DNA from: Selaginella moellendorffii
Lineage: Eukaryota; Streptophyta; Lycopodiopsida; Selaginellales; Selaginellaceae
Direction of reading: 5' to 3'
DNA length: 41,664 bases
Assembly: GCF_000143415.4 (NCBI RefSeq)
Contig: NW_003314280.1
Coordinates: 1,302,894 to 1,344,557, forward strand
Below are positions 30,830 through 41,664 of this stretch, piece after piece. The notes under the pieces are model-generated. The model searched no databases. It saw only the letters and a program-made list of their open reading frames with translations, and had not been told where the DNA came from. Each line of letters starts with the position of its first letter. The stretch's first letter is position 1. Both the position numbers and the translations under genes were made by a program.

Positions 30830-32460
30830 CTAGTAGTGAAGCTTGATGTTTGTGAACATGCAGTTTCTGGAAAGGTGGTCTGACAAGTCACCTGTGTGGA
30901 ACTTCTCCAAGATTTCTTTCACTTCATGTGCCTGGACGACTTTCAAGTAGTGGTCAACACTTGTGTTGACAAGGCAAACCAATTTGCTGTCTAGGAGTTG
31001 GAATTTGTATCTTCCTCTTTGCACTCTATTCTTACTAGTGCCGGGATGTTGCCTGATATGCATAGTGAGAGTTGCGTTTTGTATTCCAGCAGGTTCATAA
31101 CCAAGAGAAACTGAATGAATAATAGAATCAGGGTTTCAGTTACTGGAATAATGGACACTTGATTATATAAATCCTTGAAATGCACGCATAACTAAGTAAA
31201 GCAATCAATATTCTTGCTCAGAACTGTTTAACTAAGAGGTGGCGTCAAGTGAACCTGCTCATGTGCCACACATAGAAAACAACCTTTATCAAATGTACGC
31301 CAATTCTCCTAATGGTACCTTAGCTATTAGAGTCACCAACTGCATGAGATAGGCCATCGGTGTTTGCATTGCTGGCAATATATGACCTCATAATCATACT
31401 CAAGTAGCTGAACAAACCAGCATTGTAGCCTGCCCGATAGATTTGAGGAATTGGTCAAGGCCCTCAGAGCTTAGTGATCAGTCTGTATGATGGTCTTGGA
31501 TCCATGCAAGTATGTACAGAAGTGCTTCAAACCTTGCATTATTGCCAAACACTCCACCTCTGATATGTTGTAATTGTGTTTTGCTATGTCTAGCTTCCTA
31601 ATGTAAAATGCAATAGGCCTGTCTCACCCATCTTACCCAGCCTGAGCTAGGAGAGCTGATATGGCTGTCTTTGAAGCATCACACCTGAAATATTGTGGCA
31701 CTTAGTAAAATATCTAACTTGATTCACTATATTGTACCTGAAGTTTGGGTATGCCAAGTGCACAGGAGATCCTTCATTTGGTCGAATGCCATTTTCTGCT
31801 CTTTCCCCAGCACCAAGGCACCACCTGCTTGAGCAACTTCGTGGCCACCTCTGATATGAATCTGCGATAATATCCAGCCACACTTTTACCTTCCACTGAC
31901 TAAACTCAAGCACTCACCTATTCCTTCCCAGGATTGGGGAATTCTTTAATAGCTGCTACCTTAGCTGGATCTGGAGTTACCTCAGCTGCTGAGACCATGT
32001 GGCCAAAACTTTCCATGAAGAGGTGGCATTTCCTGGGCTTGACTTTTAGGCCTGTTGCCTCCATCCTTGACAAGACTCTGCTGATATCCAAGAGATCTGA
32101 TCTAGCATCCTTGGAGTATACATTGACATCATCAATGTATACCAAGGCACATTCCCATCTCAGGCTCCCAAGTACTTTATCAATGAGACACTGTGCTTGC
32201 ATTACATAAACCAAATGGCATCATGTTGAACTGGAATAGTCCATCCCTGCAGATGAATGCCATCTTCTCTTGGTCTTCTTCACATACTGGAACTTGTCAA
32301 AAACCCGATGCTAGATCTAACGAGCTGAAACTCTTGCACCTACGAGCTGGTCAAGTGTGTCATCTACCCATACACGTTTCTCTTTGTCACTGCGTTCAAG
32401 TTTTGGTAATCAACGCAGAATCTCATGCTCCCATCTTTCTTTGCCTCCATCACAACTGAT
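30830..32460 (-). pseudogene. Decayed pol: reverse transcriptase, RNase H, integrase zinc finger
   Basis: Reading the minus strand from 32460: RT fingers (KDGSMRFCVDYQNLNAV), then SSLDLASGF, QVPV, MPFGLCNA near 32210, and the catalytic YIDD at 32139-32128. These are followed by KVKPRKCHLF and DPAKVAAIKEFPNP. RNase H follows near 31600-31450 (AFYIRKLD, EVECLAIMQGLKHF, QTDH, LEYDYEVIY). An integrase-like H-x6-H segment (HTGDLSDHLSRN) lies at 30850-30900. Many stops and frame changes. The wording of the RT (LDLASG, GLCNA) differs from the chromovirus at 9983 (IDLRGAY, GLTNAP), so it is a different Ty3 lineage. Confidence 0.8.
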
Positions 32461-34502
32461 GATGCCCATGGAGAGGTTGACGGCTCCACAACTGCATCAA
32501 GAATCTTCTGCAGCTCCTTAGATAGTCATAGCACCCTTCTCTGTTTTGGAGATTCTCGGTAAGGATGTTGCTTGATAGGATGCTCAGCTATTGTGTGGAT
32601 TCTGTGTTGTATTATGTCCGTTTTGCCAATGTTGTTGGCCTTCATGCTGGAAATGTGCCAGTATCGAAGAAGCAATTCATTGAGCTCATTCTCTATCCTG
32701 GCTCCTGCTAAGCACGGGCCAAGCTGTAGCTGTGACTTCACCTAGGTCAGAAATTCCTTGTCGCATTGAGAGTGCTCAACCTTCAGTGCCTCATCACCAA
32801 ACTTGATAGTAGATACACATACTTCCAAGTCTTTGCCAGGCTGATGCTGGAGAGCTTGCACAGGTGAGGAATGTTGGTGATTGATGCTATCCTCTCACAG
32901 TGCAGCAACACCAAATGTTCACCTCTGTGGTTTTAGACAGCATAGGGCGAGACGTTGGCTATTAGCACCTTGTGCACTTGGCGTGCTCCAGCATCCCGCT
33001 TGCAGGCCCTGCCTCCTAGCTTTGTTGTTTGCCATGACCTCCATGTATGACCTGACTGTGTTGTTTGTTGTGACCTCCATGTACGATAAGCTTGAGCAGA
33101 TCACTGCCACTCTCATCCTCGTATCTAGAACTACTTGCGAGAAGGCCAGGAGGATAATATTATCTCCCTTCACCACATAAGCCTTGTATGGTTGGTGTGC
33201 CACACCTTTTTTTTCTGGGGTCTTCCAAATATAGAGGACTTCATCTTCAGTTGCTCTGTCTCATTGCAAAACCTTACTTATTGCCCTCTTGATAGCTGCA
33301 TCCACCTTTGGTAGATGCTCGAGGATTAAGCAGCCCTCCCAGTCAAACACTGTCTACACCACCTTACATAAGTAGCCTATCTTTCCACCTTTGGTAGATG
33401 AGGATTCCATAGGGAAAGGCAGGTGCATGTTTAAGTTTAAAGATGTGTGTGAATTTGGATTCACCCTACTCAAACCTAAAGACATTATATTCCAAACTGA
33501 TTGGAAAAATGGATGTAGGCCATTTTTTTAATATTTGAACCCCTCTTTGGTTGTTTATAGTATTGTCTCCTTCATAATCTTGTCATTCTTCTTCAAAATA
33601 TATGCAATCATGAGCAACCATCCTCATTACACATGAAATAAAGTCATTCTGCAAGATTTGTTCTACTAGTGTCCTCTTAGTGTGCTGAAGCCATGGCCAT
33701 CTCCATCACACTTTGAGCACCAAGTACTAGTTTGCTACTGTTGTCACTAACAACTAAAACAGCCATGCTGGTGTCTATCTCTGCTCCTATTGTACTCACT
33801 TCGACATGCTATAAGCTTTCAGTGCTCCAGATCCTTTGAATCTTCCCTACTAGACTCACAACATATTTCTATTGCTACCAAGTGTTTTCTCCTCCCACTC
33901 TCAGATAGCCTCGTTTGCCATGCTTAGCAAATCCTTAAGCCTTGCTTGCTTGGTAGGAAATATTGTGTGCTTCTAGTGCCATGCATAACACATTCACTTT
34001 CTCACATCTAGCCACTCTATTATTGTGTGTTGCATAGTAAAAAATATCAAGGTAGAGGTCAAACTCTGCACCCATCTTATACACAAGGTATTGATGTGCA
34101 ATGCCAAAGAAATCTTTAGTAATAAAAGCTCATTTTTTACCTGAGTATCATGCATAGACTTTCCTAGTTTTCATGCTATTTTGGGGTCCTTGAGAAGTGC
34201 TATAATAGCCACTATAAGCTTCTCATTCATCCACATGGTCTAGGGCCAAGCCATCATTATCAACTCCCCACTATGGTTCCTTTGACACAATTGAATGTGT
34301 CCTCCCTTTCCCTCAAGGGGAGAGGAATGTGAATCTCCTTGTCTAGAAGTCCTTCCTCTTGAGAGTGGAGATGCCATTTTTCCTAAAAATAGGAGGAGGG
34401 ATATTCCCAGAAGTGAGGTGGCATTCCAAAGTATGGAGACACTATAGCAAACAATTGACTAAACAAATAGCTACTAGAGACAAACAATTACAATAACAAA
34501 CT

Positions 34503-34757
34503 TACACTCTCATATTGGGAGTGGTTTCCTCTACTAACCCCTCATGATGCTCCTTATAGCATGATTACTTGGACACTCATCCACACCCCTCTTTATCCAT
34601 CTTTCGATATTAGCCAAGAACTCTTAGATGTGCTAGCTGATCCCCTTGCTAACAACACCATCCCCTCCATGTTAGATTCTTAAGCATGTTAGTATGGTCC
34701 ACATCCTCTACCACATGGCTAACCTTGAGTCCTCCTATGGATCAATATGGGCTGTTA
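34503..34757 (-). repeat. Right (5') LTR of the decayed minus-strand element
   Basis: Partner of 29952-30233; sense start near TATAACAGCCCATATTG, equivalent to TATAGTGGCCCATATTG in the other copy. No primer binding site recognised next to it. Confidence 0.65.
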
Positions 34758-35012
34758 TAATGTACTTTGTCTTGTAGGGAATTCATTGATAAAAGAATTC
34801 ATTGTAGAATTGCAATACAAATGGATGATTAATTACCTAATATAAAATATTTTGTCTATACAATAGCAGGATTAATAGATTCCATGAAAAAATGGAGGTG
34901 TTAGTTCCCTTTGGCTCAATAATCTGAATGAGCAAAATTCTATAATGTTTTAAATATTTTTTAAAATATTTTAATTTTTTAAAAGTATTACTTAATTGGA
35001 ATTATTTCAAAA

Positions 35013-35181
35013 TGTGAGGTCCATGTGTATGGTTATGATGCCATATACTAATATTAATATAGTGGGATTTTGGTAACCGTCGAATTGACTTCAATTTGAA
35101 CCACTCGCTTTTATATATAAATTAGGGTTTTTGTGATATACACATTTTTTATATTCCTTTTCCATATTCCATACACTCACA
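35013..35181 (+). repeat. Left LTR (169 bp) of the plus-strand element
   Basis: TGTGAGGTCC...ACACTCACA, with TG...CA ends. Contains ttttatatataaattagggttt, a possible TATA region at 35111-35119. The DNA after it (ttagtggaggtgaaagg) is not a clear tRNA primer site. Confidence 0.8.
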
Positions 35182-35491
35182 TTAGTGGAGGTGAAAGGCA
35201 CTTTTGGTTGTTCCTGAGGAGTGCTTGGATTTGGGATTTTAGTTTACATCTAACTCTTGCATTATTTAGCTTTAGTTTTTTCTATTTCCTTTCTTTTGAT
35301 CTTTTCTTTCGGGATTTTGGTTTAGATTTAGCTTTGCATTGTTTGGATCTCCCTTTCCTTTTAGCTTTTTTTCATTTCTTTTTTTTTTTGCTTTTTCTTT
35401 TTCATTCATCTTCATGGTAGAACAATAGTCTCCTCCTCCTTTGACTCTAGAGTAGCAGTTGGTGCAATTGTTTAATGCTATATAATTGTAA

Positions 35492-35719
35492 TTGAAAAAT
35501 CAAACTCAGTTGATGGTAGCATTCATGAGACATAGTACAACTCCTTTTGCTCTTGGTGCCAATCCTTGTGTTCAACTAAAATTCTTTCATGGGAATCCTA
35601 AGGATGATGTGTACTATTGGTTTAATCACTTCACAATGATTGCCACATATCATTCTTGGGATGATACTCAACATTTACATGAGTTTTCCACGTGTCTCCA
35701 AGGGACAGTGTTGCAATGA
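35492..35719 (+). pseudogene. Gag relic of the plus-strand element
   Basis: 75 codons with the retrotransposon Gag pattern: VQLKFFHGNPKDDVYYWFNH, then HSWDDTQHLHEFSTCLQGTVLQ and a stop. The F-x-G-N-x(4)-W core and the spacing to L-x-G-x-A/V match the Gag capsid domain. Later fragments include a degenerate cysteine-histidine knuckle near 36135-36190. A complete gag would be several times longer. Confidence 0.7.
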
Positions 35720-36899
35720 TACAAATGGTTTGAGCACAGCCACTCATGGGGATTGGAATATTCTCTTGGATGTCTTCAAATGCGCATTCAGACATACTAA
35801 CAATTGTGATGATGCTTTTTAATAACTGCATCATCTTCATTAAGGGCCATTTGAGTCGGTGATGCAATTTAACGTTCGTTTCTGAAGCCTTTTGCTTCGT
35901 CCGGAGCCAAATATGTCAAGCGGATCAAGCTAGAAATGTTGTGGCTAACACTTCATCAAAATCTTGTAGGACTTATGCATGCACTTACTTCAACCACCCT
36001 TGACAATGCCCTTCGTTTGGCATAATATTATAAGATGTCGCCTCTTCCACTTTTTACTATACATCCTTCAACTCCACTTCATGTGGGAGATAGTCTTATT
36101 CCAATGAAGGTTGATGCTGCTGCTGCTCGAGTTTGAGGATGTAATCATAAGGCATGTGATGAAGTTAGTCACACTTATTGGCTTTGTCGGTGTTTTCCAG
36201 ATTGGTAGCCTTTATTTCTTGGGTGGAGATCTTGGTATCAACGTCGTCCTATTGGTGTTGCTGCAGTGGAAGGTCTGGTTACCGAGATGTATCCAAGAAA
36301 TGAGGAGTCGTGCGAGTAATGGAGGGATATTGCACAAATAAGTTAGTGATCCCTCCATCTTTCTTTTGGAGTATCATCAAAGGGTTCACTTGGCAACAAT
36401 TCATCTAATGTTTACTTTCTAAGCTTGTTTTTATAATAAAATGTCTCATATTATTCTCTCTGTATTGGTTGATACAAGTTTAAGTTTATCCTCTATTGCT
36501 CAATATATTGCCATATGTTGCCATTTACATTTGCATTGTGCAATGGAGCCAATTTTCATTTTTTATGGCAACAGCTATATATATGCATATGCATAGGATG
36601 AGGCTGGTGAGTGTGGGCAATCTTGAGCTTGGGTTGCAATCATTGTGGGTGGTGCTAAGTCAAGTTTTTGACCTCGTCCTTGGTATGGATTAGTTGCAAT
36701 GTAATCATGCCAAATATGACATTGAGCCTTTTCCCCCTTGTCTTATACTTCCTTATATTATATTCATTCCTCTCACTTTCGTACTTCTTTGTCCTTTTGC
36801 TTTTATTTTTGCTTCATTACTTTTGTTTCCCCATTAATTCCTTCTATATTTCTGTTTTGTTCCACTCTTCTCTTTTCTAATCCCTTCGATGGCCTTTGT

Positions 36900-39310
36900 G
36901 TTGTAGCAATTGATCGCCTTATGAAGGAGTATGTCAATTTCTTTGAATTTGACCTATTGTTTGGGGCCAAGATTGCCACACGTCATCCGATTCTAACCAG
37001 GGATGCTGGTCCAATCAAGATTCCTATTTGTCGTTAGTCACCTAAAGAGATCAAGATTTTATATGCAAATGTCAAAGAGATGTTAGAAAAGGGTGTTATT
37101 CAAAAGTTGTGAAGTCCTTAAGCATGTGAACCTCACCTTGTGATGAAGTTTGATGAGAATATTTATTTTTACATCGACTATTATCCATTAAATGAAGTGA
37201 TGATCTTGGATGTATACATTTTCCTCATACTACTGATCTCTTGGATTGTCTAGGGAAAAATTATTAATTCACCAAGCTAAATCTTGCTTATGGATACTGG
37301 TAAGTATTGATGGCTGAAGAAAATATTCCTAATATTGTTTTTCATACACCGTTTGGTTTGTATGAGTTCTTGGCGATGTTGTTTGGTTTGAACAATGCTT
37401 TAGCAACTTTTCAATAGATGATAGACGAGGTCCTTCACAATATGCCAGAGGTGACTACTGACTTCATTGATGATGTCTTGATCCACTCGGAGGGGATATG
37501 GGAGGAACATGTCCGTGATATTCATAAAATGTTAGATTAGTTATGGAACATTGGTTTAAAGTTGAAGCAATCAAAGTGCATGTTTAGGTTCAAGGACACA
37601 ATTTATCTTGGGTACCGTATTTCTCGTGAGGGTTTACAAGTTGATCATAACAAACTTATGGCTATTCTAAAGTTGTCTACTCTAAAGTGTATGAATAATG
37701 TCCAACACTTTCTGAGTATGATGCAATATCTCAATCGTTTTATAGATTATCTTTCTGATCGCATTGCACTGTTCTAGGTGTTGCTGAAGTCATCAACATC
37801 ATCTTTCATCTAATTTGCAGACTGTGAATGGGTGTTCATGGATCTTAAAGAGCTATTGATGACTCCTTCAGTTTTAGCATATTCAAACTACACTTGACCT
37901 TTCATTTTGCGCATGGATGCTTTTGATATTGGTCTTAAAGATGTGTTGATGCAAGAGAGCCTAAGTATGCCTTATCAGCACCATCTCATTGCATATATAA
38001 GCCGTATATTACAACCAATAGAAGTGAACTATTCCATGATAGAGAAGGAGCATTTAGCAGTAGTTTAGGGTTTTGAGAACCTTCATGCATATCTATATGG
38101 TTCTCGAACATTACTAAAAGGTGATCATGCTGCTGTTACTTCATTATTAAAGTGGAAGAACTTGGTTAGTTGTTTTGCTTAATGGGCTTTGAAATTTCAG
38201 ATATATGATTTTGATGTTGTTTATTGCCCGAGGAGTTCTATAGCTAATGCTGGTGCTCTTTCTCAAACTTCTTTTCCTTCTTTTCTCTCTTCTCATATTT
38301 CTAACGAACCTATTGTTCTGGTATCTGTGATTTTCTAGACAAGGATTCTGTGCCATCGGCAGTTGCTATACTTAATGTTCAGTGTCCACAAGGTATAAAG
38401 CAAAATCTACCTTCATTTGACGAGGCTCATGAGGCTCAAAAAATTGAGCCATGGATTTGAAAGCCTCGAGATGGGTTTGAGAATCTTATATCACTTGCTG
38501 ATGACTTGCTATTTTGGCATTTACATTCTTAATATCACCTTGAAAACAGCCTTCTTTATTTTGTGGGGATGGATCATGATGATTATTTATGGCTGATGGT
38601 GTCTTTAATTTTTATTCCACGGTTTCTCCATATCTACCATGATTTTCCTGTTCTAAACGGGCATGTGGAATATTATTGTGTGACTAAGAAGCTATGTAAG
38701 TATTTCTATTGACCAGAGATGCAATGTGATATTATTTGGTATGTATAGCTATTTTTTGTGCCAAGCTCGTAATACTCCCCCTCATACTACGAAAGAACAG
38801 TTGAAGTCAATTGCAATTTCCTATTCATTTGAGTTAGTGGCATTTGATCTTATAGGACTTTTTCCATGATTGATTGCTAGTAATGAGTATGTTATTATTA
38901 CTTTTAACTACTTTACTTGTTAGGTGGAAGTTGGTGCTCTTGCTAGCACCTCTTAAACTACTGTTGGATATTTCCTCCTCAATTGAGTGGTGTTCCAACA
39001 TTCTTGTCTAGAGCAGATTCTTTTAGATAATGGTCCTGTATTTATAGCTGAGGCATTTCATGTTTTGACATCTTGGTTGGGGATACGCCACACTTTCACG
39101 AATGCTTATCATCTATAGTTAGATAGTTTGGTGCAACGGCTCGTTTGGACATTTAAAGGGATGATTGCGAAGTATGTGAACTTTAAGCATTTGGATTGGG
39201 ATGGTTATTTGCCATCTCTTCGGTATGCATATGTCATAGGGGTGTAGGGTTGTCATATGTTTGTTAGTGCTTCACCATATAAACCCCTATATAATCATGA
39301 TATAATATTA
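36900..39310 (+). pseudogene. Pol relic: reverse transcriptase, RNase H, integrase
   Basis: RT approach at 36900-37130 (ATRHPILTRDAGPIKI, EMLEKGVIQKL). RT palm has LFGLNNALATFQ and the catalytic FIDD at 37463-37474, then KLKQSKCMF and LGYRISREGL. RNase H has FILRMDAFDIGL and IEKEHLAVV. Integrase core has ELVAFDLIG near 38830, LLDNGPVF near 39025, and a weakened third acidic region near 39120-39160. Numerous TAG, TGA and TAA stops cut every domain. Confidence 0.8.
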
Positions 39311-39809
39311 CCTTAGTGATTGGGTTTACCTTCGTGATTGCTATAAACTATTGATGCTAGATCGTGGGATCAGCCTTTGATAAGCATTCTTCCACTTGTC
39401 TGAATAGAGTTTGCCGAACATCTAGACCACATACAAGTGGACAATAATGGTGTTACAATTCCTATCATCGTCCATCTACAGAGTACAAAATGGATGGCTT
39501 AATGTTAGTCTGTTTTCCCCACCTTATAGTATGTGATTTATCTAAGGGGCTCTTTGCTCAGTGGAAAAGATTGTATCGGGTGTTGTGGCAAGTTGGACTG
39601 CAAATTTATGAGGTTTGGCATGACGTCTAGTAGGCCGATTCTCTAGAAATTATGCATGTGTAGCAGTTAAAACACTTTGTACAAAGGGATCAAGAACAAT
39701 TGATACCACGTACAAATCTATCGATACCTCCTCCTAATATAATTTCAAATCCCGGCCCATCTATAAGAGAACCATGATAATTTTCCATTATTCCGAGAGG
39801 AGGGGATGA

Positions 39810-39977
39810 TGTGAGGTCCAAGTGTATGGCTATGATGCCATATACTAATATTAGTATAGTGGAATTTTGGTAGCCGTCGGATTGGTTTTAATTTGAATCA
39901 CTCACTTTTGTATATAAGCTAGGGTTTTTGGGTTAATTGATATGTATATTTTCTATATTCTCTTTCTATATTCCATA
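39810..39977 (+). repeat. Right LTR of the plus-strand element, with polypurine tract
   Basis: Starts TGTGAGGTCCAAGTG directly after GAGAGGAGGGGATGA (39795-39809). Ends at ttccata, short of the ACTCACA seen in the left LTR. Confidence 0.8.
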
Positions 39978-41315
39978 AATAATTAAAAAATTATCTCTTT
40001 TAATATATTAATGATATAGAATTTTCTTATTATTTTCATTAGTATTATCTATAATCAAAGAGTTTTTAATAGTTGTTAAAGATCTCATTCTTTTGTGATC
40101 ATGAAATGTTTTTTCTCCTATCTTGTCTTATAATATTTTTGAGTGGATCATAACACTCATCAAGTATAATACAGCAATTAAAATGTGATTGCAGATCTAG
40201 GGGGGAGGTGTACCTGGAGTGGGTGGTGTTGCAATATATATCAATTCAAAACACATGTGTTTAAATTGCTTAAATACACATATATGACTATATAATTGGC
40301 ATGTATGGCCCATGAGAGCAAATGGAAATGTCGGTACTGGCAGTAGCAGTAGGGCGAGAGCCACCGAACAGGGCTGGAAGTTCATGGTGCCAGCACCCAA
40401 AGTTCCACTACCAGTTGTGCTAATTTGGCAACACCATCACTGCGCTAGAGCACTTGATTAGGGCTCTTGATGTTGTGTGTAGCATAGAGCACACACTCAT
40501 TATCTTCAGTGGCTACATGTAGTTAAGTGTTAATATAGAGGTTGGCTGATCTGTAACTCAAAATAGGCAAGAATCTTGAATGCCAATATGATGCTCAATC
40601 TCTTCACCAAAAACAAAGGTTTGATCCAGGGGAATCATAGCAGCAATAGGTAATGAATAAGATTATTAGTAGATTGATAAAGATTGTGGTGCTTTATGGC
40701 ACACTAAATTAGTCAAAGCATGTCATCTTAGTATTGGGCAGCATGCTCAAGGAAATAGAGCTAGTGGCATAGAGTGCTATGGCTGCAAGCAAGGGATTTC
40801 TTTACTATGATCGAATGATTAAGGTGGGGTTTATTTGCTTGTGCTTTGCACATTCTTATACATGCTAAGCACCATGGATCATAAATTGAATTGTATCACT
40901 CAAAAAAGAATAGATGACATGGCTGCATATATGGCATGAAGTGTTTGTCTACATAGAATGCCCCTATGCATGTAGCATGTCCCATACAAATATTATAATG
41001 TGTTTCCATTGCTATTATAGCAATCACAACATAATTATATGCATAATTTTTTAATGAAATTTAAAATAAACAATATATCTGCATATGTGTAAATAAAGAA
41101 TTTGCTAACTTACCTTGTTTATTCAATGCAAAACTTATGATACAATAATAATAAAAATAATAACTGTGATTTGTGATATAAAACAACATTATAGGAAACC
41201 ACTTGGAAACTCCAAAAAATGAAATAGTAGCTACAATATCATTGACTTGTGAGATTTATATTATACTATATTTATATATGTTATATCTTAGTAATTTTGT
41301 TAATTAATATCACTA
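39978..41315. other. AT-rich DNA without recognised gene
   Basis: No supported frame. A more GC-rich patch at 40190-40640 shows no protein or RNA signature I can name. Confidence 0.4.
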
Positions 41316-41506
41316 TATGAGTGTATGGAATATAGAAATCAAATACAAAAATATGCATATTCAATTATCTTAGTTTACATAAGTTTATATAATAGTTTTT
41401 ATATATAGAAACAAGTGGTCCAAATTGAAACTAATCCCATAGTTATCAAAATTCCATTACACTAATATTAGTATACAACATCATAATTGTATATTTAGAC
41501 CTCATA
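41316..41506 (-). mobile_element. 3' LTR of another copy of the 35013 family, inverted, leaving the window
   Basis: Reverse complement starts TATGAGGTCTAAATATAC and follows the 35013/39810 LTRs through atactaatattagtgtaatggaatttt to catacactcata. On the plus strand the next bases (41507-41525, ttatcccctcttctcagaa) are the complement of the same polypurine tract as at 39795. The body of the element therefore lies to the right, on the minus strand, beyond 41664. Confidence 0.75.
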
Positions 41507-41664
41507 TTATCCCCTCTTCTCAGAAAGATGGAAGGCAATTAAAGTCTTTTAGTTGATGGGCTGCGATTTGGAACAATATTAGACAAAGATACTAATGGAT
41601 TTGTAAGTGGTGCAATTTGTTTTTGATTCTTTTGCCATAACACCCACTATAGTCTTTTTCATTG

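Larger units (their letters stand above)
29952..34757 (-). mobile_element. Decayed Ty3/gypsy-type element with paired LTRs, minus strand
   Basis: Related direct repeats at 29952-30233 and 34503-34757 enclose a minus-strand pol relic. Sequence identity of the two LTR copies is low, so it is old. The internal part before RT (32500-34500) is broken and shows no gag motif I can name. No target duplication was found, and LTR edges are approximate. Confidence 0.75.
35013..39977 (+). mobile_element. Decayed Ty3/gypsy element with 170-bp LTRs, plus strand
   Basis: Left LTR 35013-35181 and right LTR 39810-39977 share TGTGAGGTCCA, tatggctatgatgccatatacta and the ctagggttttt region. A polypurine tract (39795-39809) precedes the right LTR. 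Gag, RT, RNase H and integrase relics lie between in the right order. The last bases of the right LTR (after ttccata) are lost, and no target duplication was found. Many stops; not autonomous. Confidence 0.85.

Noticed and set aside
40197-40640. Possible gene or RNA in the GC-richer patch
   Set aside because: Frames are short and lack any motif; no RNA fold or family was recognised.
1-41664. CRISPR array, phage or bacterial defence system
   Set aside because: Direct repeats here are LTRs, target duplications, simple repeats and tandem units. No regularly spaced short repeats and no prokaryotic gene layout; genes have spliceosomal introns.

Overview
This looks like nuclear DNA of an early-diverging land plant, most likely a lycophyte such as Selaginella. 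That is an inference from three things: very short introns (47-216 bp), GC-rich plant-family genes (a CYP72-clan P450 and two NPF/PTR transporters) isolated in AT-rich repeat DNA, and a chromodomain Ty3/gypsy element that appears to be self-priming. No species name can be proved from the window alone.

Layout. Positions 1-18262 are a nested transposon block. Its base is a non-coding repeat in head-to-tail array: unit A 1-6517, unit B 6518-17869, and a piece of unit C after a 100-N gap. The period is about 4.7 kb once insertions are removed, and each complete unit carries a polypurine tract followed by an LTR-like start. Because A and B can be compared, they act as filled and empty sites for each other. 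They reveal a 1540-bp solo LTR (TSD TTGAG), two apparently identical 288-bp MITEs in opposite orientation with 4-bp TSDs, and a 5343-bp minus-strand chromovirus (TSD GAGGT). The chromovirus has a decayed gag-PR-RT-RNaseH-IN-chromodomain reading frame.

Positions 19660-26428 are a compact gene island. A five-exon P450 (minus strand) is divergently paired with a four-exon NPF transporter (plus strand). A second NPF gene (minus strand) lies tail-to-tail with the first, with only 60 bp between the stop codons. The two NPF genes share all intron positions and phases, so they are paralogues. The first keeps the ExxE[K/R] motif linked to proton coupling and the second has lost it. Related AT-rich repeats flank the island on both sides in the same orientation.

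Positions 29952-41664 are a second transposon block. It holds a decayed minus-strand Ty3-type element with paired LTRs (29952-34757), a decayed plus-strand Ty3-type element with paired 170-bp LTRs (35013-39977), and the 3' LTR plus polypurine tract of another copy of that family, in reverse orientation, running off the right edge.

No rRNA, tRNA or CRISPR was seen, and nothing points to an undescribed defence system. The items most worth following are the self-priming structure of the chromovirus, the MITE family with 4-bp TSDs, the NPF paralogue without its proton-coupling motif, and the tandem LTR-derivative array.
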